Of a stretch of DNA of 21,506 nt, positions 13,506-20,500 are shown piece by piece (the stretch's first letter is position 1; the number at the start of each line of letters is the position of its first letter). Location of the stretch: positions 1 through 21,506 of the forward strand of contig JAADDN010000089.1 of assembly GCA_013153895.1 (NCBI GenBank), read 5' to 3'. Under the pieces are notes generated by a model, which was not told the origin of the DNA, did not search any database, and worked only from the letters and a program-made list of their open reading frames with translations. The translations under genes were made by a program, and so were the position numbers. Source of the DNA: Thermoproteota archaeon. Lineage in GTDB: Archaea > Thermoproteota > Thermoprotei > Thermoproteales > Thermocladiaceae.

Positions 13506-15437
13506 TTAAGTAGATTTCTTTTCTAGTAGAACGAAGACTACTACTAGGAGTATACCTGCTAGAAATATTACTATGCTTAGAACTATTATCGGTATGCTTA
13601 TGATTATTGATGAACTATATGATGTTGTACTTGGCGTTGTTGGGGCTTGAGGACCAGCTGTTGGTGGACTTACTGGTGTAAATGTCTGAGTTATGTTTCC
13701 ATGCTGTGATAAGTATAGGAACTCTATTATGTCATCATGTAGTTGTGCTAGAATGAAGTTGTTATACACCATCGTTATGTTATCTATGAATGCTTCCATG
13801 TTCGTAGTGTTGAGGTTGCTCATGTAGTAGTTTCCAAACTGTATATACATTATCGAGTATATTGGTAATAGTCCTCTCTTTACTAGATTATATGTGCTTG
13901 TTAGCGCCATCTCCTTGAGGTTGTATGCTCCATCTAGTAGTAGACTCATCATTTGTGTAGTCCTATACTCTGACTGTGTTACTGCATATCTTAAGAATCC
14001 TAACATGAGTGATGATGCTATATTAGATAGATAGTAGAAGCTTGTTCCTAATGCCTGCACGTACTTATGATCTTCATATAGTTGTACTAGTCTTGATACT
14101 ATTGCTTCAAGGTTAGAGCTTACTCCAACTATCTTTATAAGCTGACTATATCCTATAAGTGCTTTACAGTACTGTATATATATGTTAGTTACTCTACGTA
14201 AAGCTACTTCACTAATCTCTTTGCTAGGATAGTTCTTCTCGACATATTTGAGTACTTCTAGCCAGGTATATAATGATAGTACTCTTGCTTTAGCTAGGGC
14301 AAGTGCTGATAATGCATCTCCTATAGTTCCTGAGTTACGATACGTGTAGTACTGGTTTAGTAGATCTTCTGCCTCATGTATTCTCTCGTAGATTCCTATT
14401 AGTAGATCTATAGTGTATATTGTTGGTTTAACATTGCTTATCTCGTTCATTATGTTGTTTATACTGTTCTTTAATTCTTGAGCTATATTATCGAAGTATG
14501 ATATTGCTCCTTGAACTCCCTCTGTGAGTACTAATCTATTATATGTGTCCTTGTACAGGAACTCGTAGTATTTGACTATTGCTTGATATACTAGTGATGC
14601 TGCGGTATAGTAATTTTCTTCTGAAGCTTCTTTCTCAGCTCTCTGGTAGAGATCGTATACTTGCTCTGCTTGTCTTAGCTTGAGCTTAGTCATGTCTAGC
14701 GTCTCATATACTTCTCTTATAGTCTCATATATGTACTTTAATGTCCTAGTTATGTTGCGGCTAGCGTTATATATGTCTTCTAGAGTTAAACTCTTGTTTG
14801 TTAATTCTACCCCTACTAGATACCTTATTGCTTGTGCAACATCTATTACAGGTATGACTTTTATCCCATAGTTCTCTGGTGGTAACATTATGTAGTTCAG
14901 TAATGGTACTAGGACTATTCTGAATCCTGCTCTAGCAGCTGCTCTCACTTTTATAGGTACATCACCTACAGGACCTACTAGTCCTCCAGGTAAGATCATT
15001 CCAGTCATAGTTACATCATTTCTCAACGTGTTGTTTGTGAGAAGTGCAAACATTGCTGCTGTTATGTACGCGCTTGCTGATGGTCCACCTATCTCTACTA
15101 CGTTTCCTGTCACTCTTATAAGGAAGGAGTAGTTGAATGGTGACTTCCATGCTAACATGCTGGCTATGTAGAATGCTAACTGTGATGATGCTATGAACAT
15201 CTGTCCTTGACCTCCAGGTCCATATGCTGGTAATGGTAGTGCAGCTATGTATACTAGTCCATCACCTGGATATATCATTGTGACCTCTATGTTCAGTACT
15301 TCTCCTTCTGTACCACTTACAGCTAACGCGTGAACTATCACTGATCTAGCATGTAGAAGATAGGCTGAGTAAGTTGTTGTTACTATGCTGATGAGTACTA
15401 GTGTGAGTACTAGAGCTAGTATTAAGCGTTCTCTCAT
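13506..15437 (-). CDS. membrane-anchored Lon-like (S16-type) protease, COG1750-like
   Basis: This 643-aa protein (ATG at 15437) begins with a basic start and hydrophobic segment (ERLILALVLTLVLISIVTTTYSAYLL), a signal anchor. A Lon-type proteolytic domain follows (to about 205), with the Ser/Lys dyad S120 in GGPSASAY and K163 in VGPVGDVPIKVRAAA. There is no AAA+ domain. A long helical region follows (about 220-560). Next is a Thr/Ser/Pro/Gly linker, usual for extracellular stalks, then a membrane helix IIISIPIIVLSIVIFLAGIL and a short charged tail. The protease domain probably faces outside. An in-frame TTG lies 4 codons upstream (15449), but TATATATA at 15463-15470 fits the ATG better. Likely operon with tatD (4-nt gap). 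Substrate unknown. Confidence 0.85.
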   Translation of the reverse strand: MRERLILALVLTLVLISIVTTTYSAYLLHARSVIVHALAVSGTEGEVLNIEVTMIYPGDGLVYIAALPLPAYGPGGQGQMFIASSQLAFYIASMLAWKSPFNYSFLIRVTGNVVEIGGPSASAYITAAMFALLTNNTLRNDVTMTGMILPGGLVGPVGDVPIKVRAAARAGFRIVLVPLLNYIMLPPENYGIKVIPVIDVAQAIRYLVGVELTNKSLTLEDIYNASRNITRTLKYIYETIREVYETLDMTKLKLRQAEQVYDLYQRAEKEASEENYYTAASLVYQAIVKYYEFLYKDTYNRLVLTEGVQGAISYFDNIAQELKNSINNIMNEISNVKPTIYTIDLLIGIYERIHEAEDLLNQYYTYRNSGTIGDALSALALAKARVLSLYTWLEVLKYVEKNYPSKEISEVALRRVTNIYIQYCKALIGYSQLIKIVGVSSNLEAIVSRLVQLYEDHKYVQALGTSFYYLSNIASSLMLGFLRYAVTQSEYRTTQMMSLLLDGAYNLKEMALTSTYNLVKRGLLPIYSIMYIQFGNYYMSNLNTTNMEAFIDNITMVYNNFILAQLHDDIIEFLYLSQHGNITQTFTPVSPPTAGPQAPTTPSTTSYSSSIIISIPIIVLSIVIFLAGILLVVVFVLLEKKST

Positions 15438-15462
15438 TACGTTCTTCAACGTCTACTAGTAC

Positions 15463-15470
15463 TATATATA
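15463..15470 (-). promoter_or_regulatory. TATA box of the Lon-like protease operon
   Basis: A TATATATA run lies about 30 nt before the ATG at 15437 and about 18 nt before the alternative TTG at 15449. The usual TATA-to-TSS distance would put the transcript start near 15441, favouring the ATG. Confidence 0.45.
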
Positions 15471-15481
15471 TGAGTCTTTCG

Positions 15482-16480
15482 TTATTGTAAAACTTCTGCG
15501 AGTTCTTTAGCATGATATGTTATGACTATGTCTGCTCCTGCTCTAAATATTGCAGTTACTATCTCTATCATTATAGCTTTCTCATCTATCCATCCTAGCT
15601 TAGCTGCAGCCTTAACCATGGAGTACTCTCCTGACACGTTGTATGCTGCTAGTGGTACCTGTGGAAAATATTCCTTAACTAGTCTTATAATGTCGAGGTA
15701 GGCTAGTGCTGGCTTAACCATTATGATGTCTGCTCCCTCTCTCAGATCTAGCTCTACCTCCTTTAAAGCTTCATACGCATTTCTAGGATCCATCTGATAT
15801 GTTCTTCTATCACCAATCTTTGGAGCACTATATGCAGCTTCTCTAAAAGGTCCGTAGAAGCTGCTTGCGTACTTGACACTGTACGACATTATGAGAACGT
15901 CTTCGTATCCTGCAGCATCAAGTGCTTCTCTTATAGCTCTAACTTGTCCATCCATCATTCCTGATGGTGCTACTATGTCTGCTCCCGCTTCTGCTTGAGA
16001 TACAGCTATCTTAGCATATATCTTCAACGTATCATCATTATCAACATACATTCCTCTCCTACTCATTCTAATTATTCCACAGTGTCCATGATCAGTGTAC
16101 TGGCATAGACATAGGTCAGTTATTATAAGTATCTTATCTCCAAAAACTTCTCTCAACATTCTTACACACCTCTGAACTATACCATCTTGAGAGAAAGCTT
16201 CACTACCTATGGGATCTTTCTTTGAAGGTATTCCAAATATTATGAAGTTTCTTATCCCCTTACTATAACAATCTTCTACAAACTTTATTAAATGTTCATT
16301 AAGTGGAAATCTGTACTGTCCAGGCATTGACTCTATCTCCTCTGGACTAGCTATCCCATCCTTGACAAATATGGGCATCACCAGCTTCTTGATATCTATG
16401 ATTGTTTCTGCTACTAGATCTCTTATTAATTGATTTTTCCTTAATCTTCTTGGACGAACTATAGGGTATTCACCGATCAT
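15482..16480 (-). CDS. hemB: delta-aminolevulinic acid dehydratase (porphobilinogen synthase)
   Basis: This 332-aa enzyme condenses two 5-aminolevulinate molecules to porphobilinogen, the first common pyrrole of heme, siroheme and cobamides. All hallmarks are present: the zinc cysteines C124, C126 and C134 (DLCLCQYTDHGHC), the two Schiff-base lysines K203 (MSYSVKYASSFYGPFR) and K256 (IIMVKPALAYLD), and the N-terminal RPRRLRKN and SMPGQYRFPL. The cysteine set indicates a zinc-dependent enzyme. Length is normal. No other tetrapyrrole gene is in the window, so it stands alone here. It is divergent from fen, with a shared TATA-like core at 16508-16515 about 30 nt before its ATG, and 45 nt upstream of the Lon-like gene on the same strand, so read-through transcription is possible. 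Confidence 0.95.
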   Translation of the reverse strand: MIGEYPIVRPRRLRKNQLIRDLVAETIIDIKKLVMPIFVKDGIASPEEIESMPGQYRFPLNEHLIKFVEDCYSKGIRNFIIFGIPSKKDPIGSEAFSQDGIVQRCVRMLREVFGDKILIITDLCLCQYTDHGHCGIIRMSRRGMYVDNDDTLKIYAKIAVSQAEAGADIVAPSGMMDGQVRAIREALDAAGYEDVLIMSYSVKYASSFYGPFREAAYSAPKIGDRRTYQMDPRNAYEALKEVELDLREGADIIMVKPALAYLDIIRLVKEYFPQVPLAAYNVSGEYSMVKAAAKLGWIDEKAIMIEIVTAIFRAGADIVITYHAKELAEVLQ

Positions 16481-16507
16481 CTAGCTGTTGAGAATATTTC
16501 TCGCATG

Positions 16508-16515
16508 TTTATAAG
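16508..16515. promoter_or_regulatory. TATA-like core shared by hemB and fen
   Basis: TTTATAAG (CTTATAAA on the minus strand) is the best TATA-like sequence in the 66-nt gap. It lies about 30 nt before the hemB ATG and about 35 nt before the fen ATG. The fen start also has a Shine-Dalgarno-like GAGAGGT at 16536-16542, so its message is probably leadered while hemB is close to leaderless. Confidence 0.45.
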
Positions 16516-16546
16516 TCTCGTAGGTATTGATATGTGAGAGGTCTAG

Positions 16547-17593
16547 ATGGGTGTTACTGAGCTTGGTAAGCTTATTCCACCTGAGGTCAGGAAGCAGGTG
16601 GAGTTGAAGAATCTTAGTGGTAAGATAATAGCGATAGATGCTTATAATGCTCTCTATCAATTTCTCGCATCTATAAGACAGCCTGATGGTACTCCTCTCA
16701 TGGATTCTAAGGGGAGAATAACTAGTCATCTTAGTGGTCTATTCTACAGGACTATTAACCTTCTCGAGGAGGAGATCTGGCCTGTATACGTGTTTGATGG
16801 TAAGACTCCTGAGATGAAGCTTCTGGAGATAGCTAGGAGGAAGAAGCAGAGAGAAGAGGCTCTTGAGAAGTGGATGAAGGCTCTGGAGCGTGGTGATAAG
16901 GAGGAGGCTAGGAAGTATGCTAAGAGAGCTCTATTTCTCACTAACGAGATGGTTGAGGATGCTAAGAGACTTCTAACGTTGATGGGTGTTCCATGGGTTC
17001 AAGCTCCTGCTGAGGGTGAAGCTCAGGCAGCATATATGACTAGGAAGGGAGATACCTGGGCTGCAGGTAGTCAAGATTATGATGCTCTTCTCTTTGGTTC
17101 GCCGCGTCTAGTGAGGAACCTGGCAATAACTGGGAGGAGGAAGCTTCCTGGAAGGGAGGAGTATGTCGAGGTTAAGCCTGAGATAATAGAGCTCGAGGCT
17201 GTTCTCAAGGCTCTAAGATTGAAAGATAGGTCACAGCTCATAGATCTAGCGATACTCTTAGGCACGGACTACAATCCTGATGGTGTTCCAGGAATAGGTC
17301 CTCAGAAGGCTCTCAAGCTCATACATGAGTTTGGTTGTCTAGAGAAGATGCTTAATACAGTACTCAAGAATGTTCAGTGGCCTGTAGATCCCCTCAAAAT
17401 AAAGGAGTACTTTCTTAACCCACCAGTGACGGATGATTACAAGATAGAGTTCCGAGATCCTGATGATAAAGGAATAATAGAGTTTCTATGTAATGAACAT
17501 GACTTTAGTAGGGACAGAGTTCTAAGAGGTATAGATAGGTTGAAGAAAGCTCTAGCAAAGAGAAGAAAAGCTAGACTTGACGCATTTTTCTGA
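16547..17593 (+). CDS. fen: flap endonuclease 1
   Basis: This 348-aa archaeal FEN1 is the structure-specific nuclease that removes 5' flaps in Okazaki-fragment maturation and base-excision repair. The N-nuclease domain begins MGVTELGKLIPP and carries D31 (IAIDAYNALYQFL) and D84 (VYVFDGKTPEMK). The I-nuclease domain has E156/E158 (APAEGEAQAAYM), D177/D179 (SQDYDALLFG) and D241 (LLGTDYNPDG). The helix-hairpin-helix GVPGIGPQKALKLI follows. The C-terminus ends in ARLDAFF, a PCNA-binding (PIP) motif lacking the usual leading Gln. Start at ATG 16547 is supported by GAGAGGT 4 nt upstream. It is followed after 49 nt by rio2 on the same strand, a pairing that would coordinate DNA replication and ribosome maturation genes. 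Confidence 0.96.
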   Translation: MGVTELGKLIPPEVRKQVELKNLSGKIIAIDAYNALYQFLASIRQPDGTPLMDSKGRITSHLSGLFYRTINLLEEEIWPVYVFDGKTPEMKLLEIARRKKQREEALEKWMKALERGDKEEARKYAKRALFLTNEMVEDAKRLLTLMGVPWVQAPAEGEAQAAYMTRKGDTWAAGSQDYDALLFGSPRLVRNLAITGRRKLPGREEYVEVKPEIIELEAVLKALRLKDRSQLIDLAILLGTDYNPDGVPGIGPQKALKLIHEFGCLEKMLNTVLKNVQWPVDPLKIKEYFLNPPVTDDYKIEFRDPDDKGIIEFLCNEHDFSRDRVLRGIDRLKKALAKRRKARLDAFF

Positions 17594-17642
17594 GAGCGTA
17601 AGCTTATTTAGACCATGTCACACATATATTATAGGTGTTGAA

Positions 17643-18773
17643 TTGAGTGTTAAGAGTCTCGTAGCAGCATACAACGAGCTAACGAAACTGGACCTGAGGA
17701 TACTTAGAGTGATTGAGGTAGCTCACAGGAGGTATGAGTGGGTTCCAATGGAGGTCATAGTTAAGTGGAGTAATAGATCATGGGAGCTAGTATCAAAGAG
17801 CTTGAGGAAACTTAACGCTCTCGGAATGGTTCTAAGATGGAAAGGAAGTTATACAGGTTACAGGTTGACCTATTATGGTTATGATGCTCTTGCACTACAC
17901 ACATTATCTAAGAAGGGCGTGATAGAGAGAATCTCTCCAACACCTCTTGGAGTAGGTAAGGAGAGTGATGTATATGTTGCAGAAGATCCAGCTGGTAATA
18001 AGCTAGTAGTGAAGTTTCATAGACTTGGAAGAACAAGCTTCAGACAGACTAGAAAGTTCAGAATATGGGTAGGAGAGAGAAGACACATAACCTGGCTATA
18101 TGAGTCACGTCTCTCAGCACATATGGAGTATAAGGCTCTAGTAATGACATATAATGCTGGTGTAACTGTTCCAAGACCTGTAGCAGTTAATCGTCACGCT
18201 GTCGTAATGGAGTACATCGAGGGTCTGAAACTATCTGAAATAAAGACGGGTCTAGAGAAACCTGAAGACGTACTTGGATCAATACTCGACGATGTAGCAG
18301 TAACGTTCAGAGATGTTGGAATAGTTCACGGAGACTTAAGCGAGTTCAACGTTCTCGTAGAACTTGAAGAAGAGAAGCCCTATCTCATAGACTGGCCTCA
18401 GTGGGTTCCAAGAGATTATAAGAATGCTATAGATCTCTTAAGAAGAGATTTAGAAAATATAATTGACTTCTTTAGAAAAGAGTATGATCTAGAAGTTAAT
18501 GTTGATGAAGTATTAAAATACATAGTTGAGGGAATTGAATTAAAGGAGCTAGAGCTTGAGGAAGCTTTTGAAGAGATGCTCTCACAGAAAGAGCTAAGGA
18601 CCTACGTTCTTGGAGAGGAATCTGAGGAGAGTATCGAGAAAGCTCTAAGTAGTATTGAGAAAGAGTTTGCAACAACAGGTAAAGAAGATAGAGAGAAGGT
18701 TAAGATAGGAATATTATCGAGCGGTGAGGAAGAGAAGAATAAGAGTGATGAGAATCCGGCACACCAGACTTGA
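17643..18773 (+). CDS. rio2: RIO2-type serine/threonine kinase
   Basis: This protein of about 376 aa belongs to the RIO2 family, atypical kinase/ATPases needed for late 40S/30S subunit maturation. The N-terminal winged helix (1 to about 90) has the family sequence YNELTKLDLRILRVIE. The kinase domain shows the P-loop GVGKESDVYVA (103-113), K124 in VVKFHRLGRTSFR, the catalytic loop HGDLSEFN (229-236, D231) and metal-binding D250 in LIDWPQWV. The C-terminus is a long acidic, mostly helical tail. The frame is open back to TTG 17577 inside fen, but homologs start at SVKSL, and TTG 17643 has GGTG 6 nt upstream. I therefore chose 17643. The stop TGA lies in the C' box of sRNA candidate C. Confidence 0.93.
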   Translation: MSVKSLVAAYNELTKLDLRILRVIEVAHRRYEWVPMEVIVKWSNRSWELVSKSLRKLNALGMVLRWKGSYTGYRLTYYGYDALALHTLSKKGVIERISPTPLGVGKESDVYVAEDPAGNKLVVKFHRLGRTSFRQTRKFRIWVGERRHITWLYESRLSAHMEYKALVMTYNAGVTVPRPVAVNRHAVVMEYIEGLKLSEIKTGLEKPEDVLGSILDDVAVTFRDVGIVHGDLSEFNVLVELEEEKPYLIDWPQWVPRDYKNAIDLLRRDLENIIDFFRKEYDLEVNVDEVLKYIVEGIELKELELEEAFEEMLSQKELRTYVLGEESEESIEKALSSIEKEFATTGKEDREKVKIGILSSGEEEKNKSDENPAHQT

Positions 18774-18800
18774 TGAGGAAGGGTATCCTATCTGACTTAC
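18740..18800 (+). ncRNA. box C/D guide sRNA candidate C, overlapping rio2 stop
   Basis: On the plus strand: box C GTGATGA (18745-18751), guide GAATCCGGCACAC (18752-18764, 13 nt), D'-like CAGA (18765-18768), box C' TTGATGA (18770-18776), guide GGAAGGGTATCCTAT (18777-18791, 15 nt) and box D CTGA (18792-18795). A short terminal stem is possible: TAAG just before box C pairs with CTTA just after box D. The D'-C' spacer is only 1 nt and the second guide is longer than the usual 12, so this is weaker than candidates A and B. The rio2 TGA stop (18771-18773) is positions 2-4 of box C'. The target is not assigned. Confidence 0.5.
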
Positions 18801-19948
18801 TCACAGTACTTAACGATCTTAGCAAGATTATGTTGCTCTAACATCTTCACAAGCTTGATAGGTACGTAACCATCATACTCCTTCATTAGATTCTTAATGA
18901 GAAGTAGAACATATAGTGGAGCTCTCACAATTATCGTTCTCCTCCTCTTCTTCAAGAATCCATCCAACACAGTTATCTTAATCTGCCTCTCTTGAAATAA
19001 TTTTGATATAAGTTCCTCCTTCTTAACTTTAAGAATATTCTCAAGCTCTTCATTTCTCCTCCTTAAACTTATTATCTCCTCCTCATACTTACGAATCTTC
19101 TCTAAAAGCTGCTTATTCTTCTCTATTAACTCTTTAACATTTTTACCTAATGTTAACGATATTTCAAACTTATCTATTAAATAATCTATCGAGTTCTCTA
19201 TCTCCTTACTTAAACTACTCTTATATATTATCTCTATTAGTTTAGGATCTCCTTCAAGAATAGTTCTTATTAACATGTTTCTTATAGCATTATTTATTTT
19301 TGATTGAACAATAATATATTTCAACTTTCCATTAGATTCTCGTAAATTCTTAAAAAAGAATTCAAGTATTTTTCTATCAACGTTATCTATACTAAATGTC
19401 CTTGTAATAATGTTTGAATTATCGTGAGATACTTTCTCTATTTTTTCGGCATTTCCTTCAGCTATGTTTTTCATATTTTTGAAACTATATGATGAAAATT
19501 TCATTATAAAGTTGAATAATTTTCCTGCTATCTCTCCATCTATTATGAACTTCTCTCCTAGAAGTAGGGGAGCTATCTGTGAAAGCTCATATAAGATTAT
19601 CTTAAATAGTTTAGCTATCTCTCTCCTACGATATACTCTATATGCTTCATCTGTTAATAATATTGTTGGAGAGTTCAATCTTTCAGCTATTATTGTTGAT
19701 AGATTTCCTATATTCTCCTTATCTGATATTGTAGGTATATATATGATCTTTATGTTAACATTCCAGAATACTGCACTTGCTATTGCTATTCCTATTCCTA
19801 TAGCTTGTGTAACACCTGTGCTTAATTTTACGATACTTGTAGAAGATAGGTATCTAGATAATGCATCTACACAACATCCAGCTACTATAGGTATCATATT
19901 AATGCAACTATAAATAAACTGCTCAACCTCAGAATCAGAGAAATCCAT
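18797..19948 (-). CDS. 383-aa coiled-coil protein, unknown function
   Basis: I do not recognise the family. The N-terminus (1-80) has a hydrophobic helix region and LSTGVTQAIGIGIAIASAVF followed by a strand NIKIIYIPT, which recalls the TG-helix-strand core of Rossmann-like ligand-binding domains such as CARF. The resemblance is by eye only, and the first strands such a domain needs are missing. Residues about 85-270 are charged and helical. Residues about 275-325 are a clear coiled coil (KNKQLLEKIRKYEEEIISLR). The C-terminus has a basic KKRRR patch and a helical YVLLLIKNLMKEYDGYVPIKLVKMLEQHN, possibly winged-helix-like. The ATG at 19948 is the only start in the open frame; a TGA lies upstream. 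TTTTTAAGA near 19967-19975 could be its TATA box. Confidence 0.7.
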   Translation of the reverse strand: MDFSDSEVEQFIYSCINMIPIVAGCCVDALSRYLSSTSIVKLSTGVTQAIGIGIAIASAVFWNVNIKIIYIPTISDKENIGNLSTIIAERLNSPTILLTDEAYRVYRRREIAKLFKIILYELSQIAPLLLGEKFIIDGEIAGKLFNFIMKFSSYSFKNMKNIAEGNAEKIEKVSHDNSNIITRTFSIDNVDRKILEFFFKNLRESNGKLKYIIVQSKINNAIRNMLIRTILEGDPKLIEIIYKSSLSKEIENSIDYLIDKFEISLTLGKNVKELIEKNKQLLEKIRKYEEEIISLRRRNEELENILKVKKEELISKLFQERQIKITVLDGFLKKRRRTIIVRAPLYVLLLIKNLMKEYDGYVPIKLVKMLEQHNLAKIVKYCE

Positions 19949-19989
19949 ATTACGTCTATGGTGAGGAATCTTAAAAATGTTTTGAAAAA

Positions 19990-20047
19990 GATATCAGCCT
20001 AGGCTGAAGTCTTCATGCTATCTGATTCGCCTGGGCTCATCATCAGG
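19990..20047 (-). ncRNA. box C/D guide sRNA candidate B
   Basis: On the minus strand: box C ATGATGA (20037-20043), 12-nt guide GCCCAGGCGAAT (20025-20036), D'-like CAGA (20021-20024), 4-nt spacer, box C' ATGAAGA (20010-20016, one mismatch to RTGATGA), 12-nt guide CTTCAGCCTAGG (19998-20009) and box D CTGA (19994-19997). Both guides have the canonical 12-nt length. It fills the 106-nt gap between the 52-aa zinc-ribbon gene (stop 11 nt before box C) and the 383-aa gene, all on the minus strand, so it may be processed from the zinc-ribbon transcript. Eight bases of each guide complement 16S rRNA near helix 27 as I recall it; see findings. Confidence 0.7.
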
Positions 20048-20054
20048 TTCTGGA

Positions 20055-20213
20055 TTAATCACAGCATTTTAACCAGTATCTCGCACTATACTCAGCTATC
20101 CTACGATCAGCATATGTTGCAACTATGCTACCACACTTCCTACACTTAACATGATAGAACACTAGCTCCCTACCCTCAATATTTATCTTCTCTTCAACTA
20201 TCTCAAAACTCAT
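20055..20213 (-). CDS. 52-aa zinc-ribbon protein
   Basis: A short frame on the minus strand, ATG at 20211-20213 to TAA at 20055-20057, encodes a 52-aa protein. It begins MSFEIVEEKINIEGRELVFY and carries a CRKCGS knuckle (C24-x2-C27) and a terminal C50-C51 pair, giving a four-Cys zinc site of unusual spacing. The layout is that of small archaeal zinc-ribbon proteins. I cannot name the family or function. A TTTTTAAGT sequence (20236-20244) lies about 27 nt before the ATG, fitting a leaderless transcript. It is divergent from another small zinc-ribbon gene (33-nt gap) and directly precedes sRNA candidate B. Confidence 0.65.
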   Translation of the reverse strand: MSFEIVEEKINIEGRELVFYHVKCRKCGSIVATYADRRIAEYSARYWLKCCD

Positions 20214-20246
20214 ACACTAAGAATTATCAACACCTAACTTAAAAAT

Positions 20247-20462
20247 ATGCATGTGGTAGAGTACCTAGTAGTAAGATGTCCAAAATGCGGATCAATATCA
20301 GCAATGAAATATGGAGCAAAAACACATCAGTGCCCATATTGTGGCTACCTAATGAGGTTAGAAGAAGTACAGATAATACATAGAGCAAGATCAGGAAAAG
20401 AAGCAAGAGAAATCATAAAAAGACTAACAACACCAAGAGGATTAAAGAAAGAACAACAATAG
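20247..20462 (+). CDS. small zinc-ribbon protein (DUF1922-like)
   Basis: This 71-aa protein has a four-Cys zinc ribbon in its first half: C11-x2-C14 (VRCPKCGS) and C29-x2-C32 (HQCPYCGY). The second half is a basic helix (RARSGKEAREIIKRL) and a Lys-rich tail. The order, with the knuckles at CPKCGS and CPYCG followed by the KEAREIIKRL helix, is that of the archaeal DUF1922 family as I remember it; its function is unknown, though nucleic-acid binding is plausible from the basic tail. Start is the ATG at 20247. It ends 38 nt before the GTG of the P-loop ATPase on the same strand, so the two may be co-transcribed. Confidence 0.78.
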   Translation: MHVVEYLVVRCPKCGSISAMKYGAKTHQCPYCGYLMRLEEVQIIHRARSGKEAREIIKRLTTPRGLKKEQQ

Positions 20463-20500
20463 TAAACATTTAAGTAAGAGTAGAAACTAGGAATAACATA

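Noticed and set aside
16481..16729. 82-codon minus-strand frame opposite the start of fen
   Set aside because: Shadow of the FEN1 N-terminal domain. It also covers the hemB promoter; no motif or RBS.
17577..17642. Upstream TTG start of rio2 inside fen
   Set aside because: The extra 22 residues (start MTHFSESVSL) do not resemble RIO2 N-termini, and a better-placed TTG with GGTG upstream exists at 17643.
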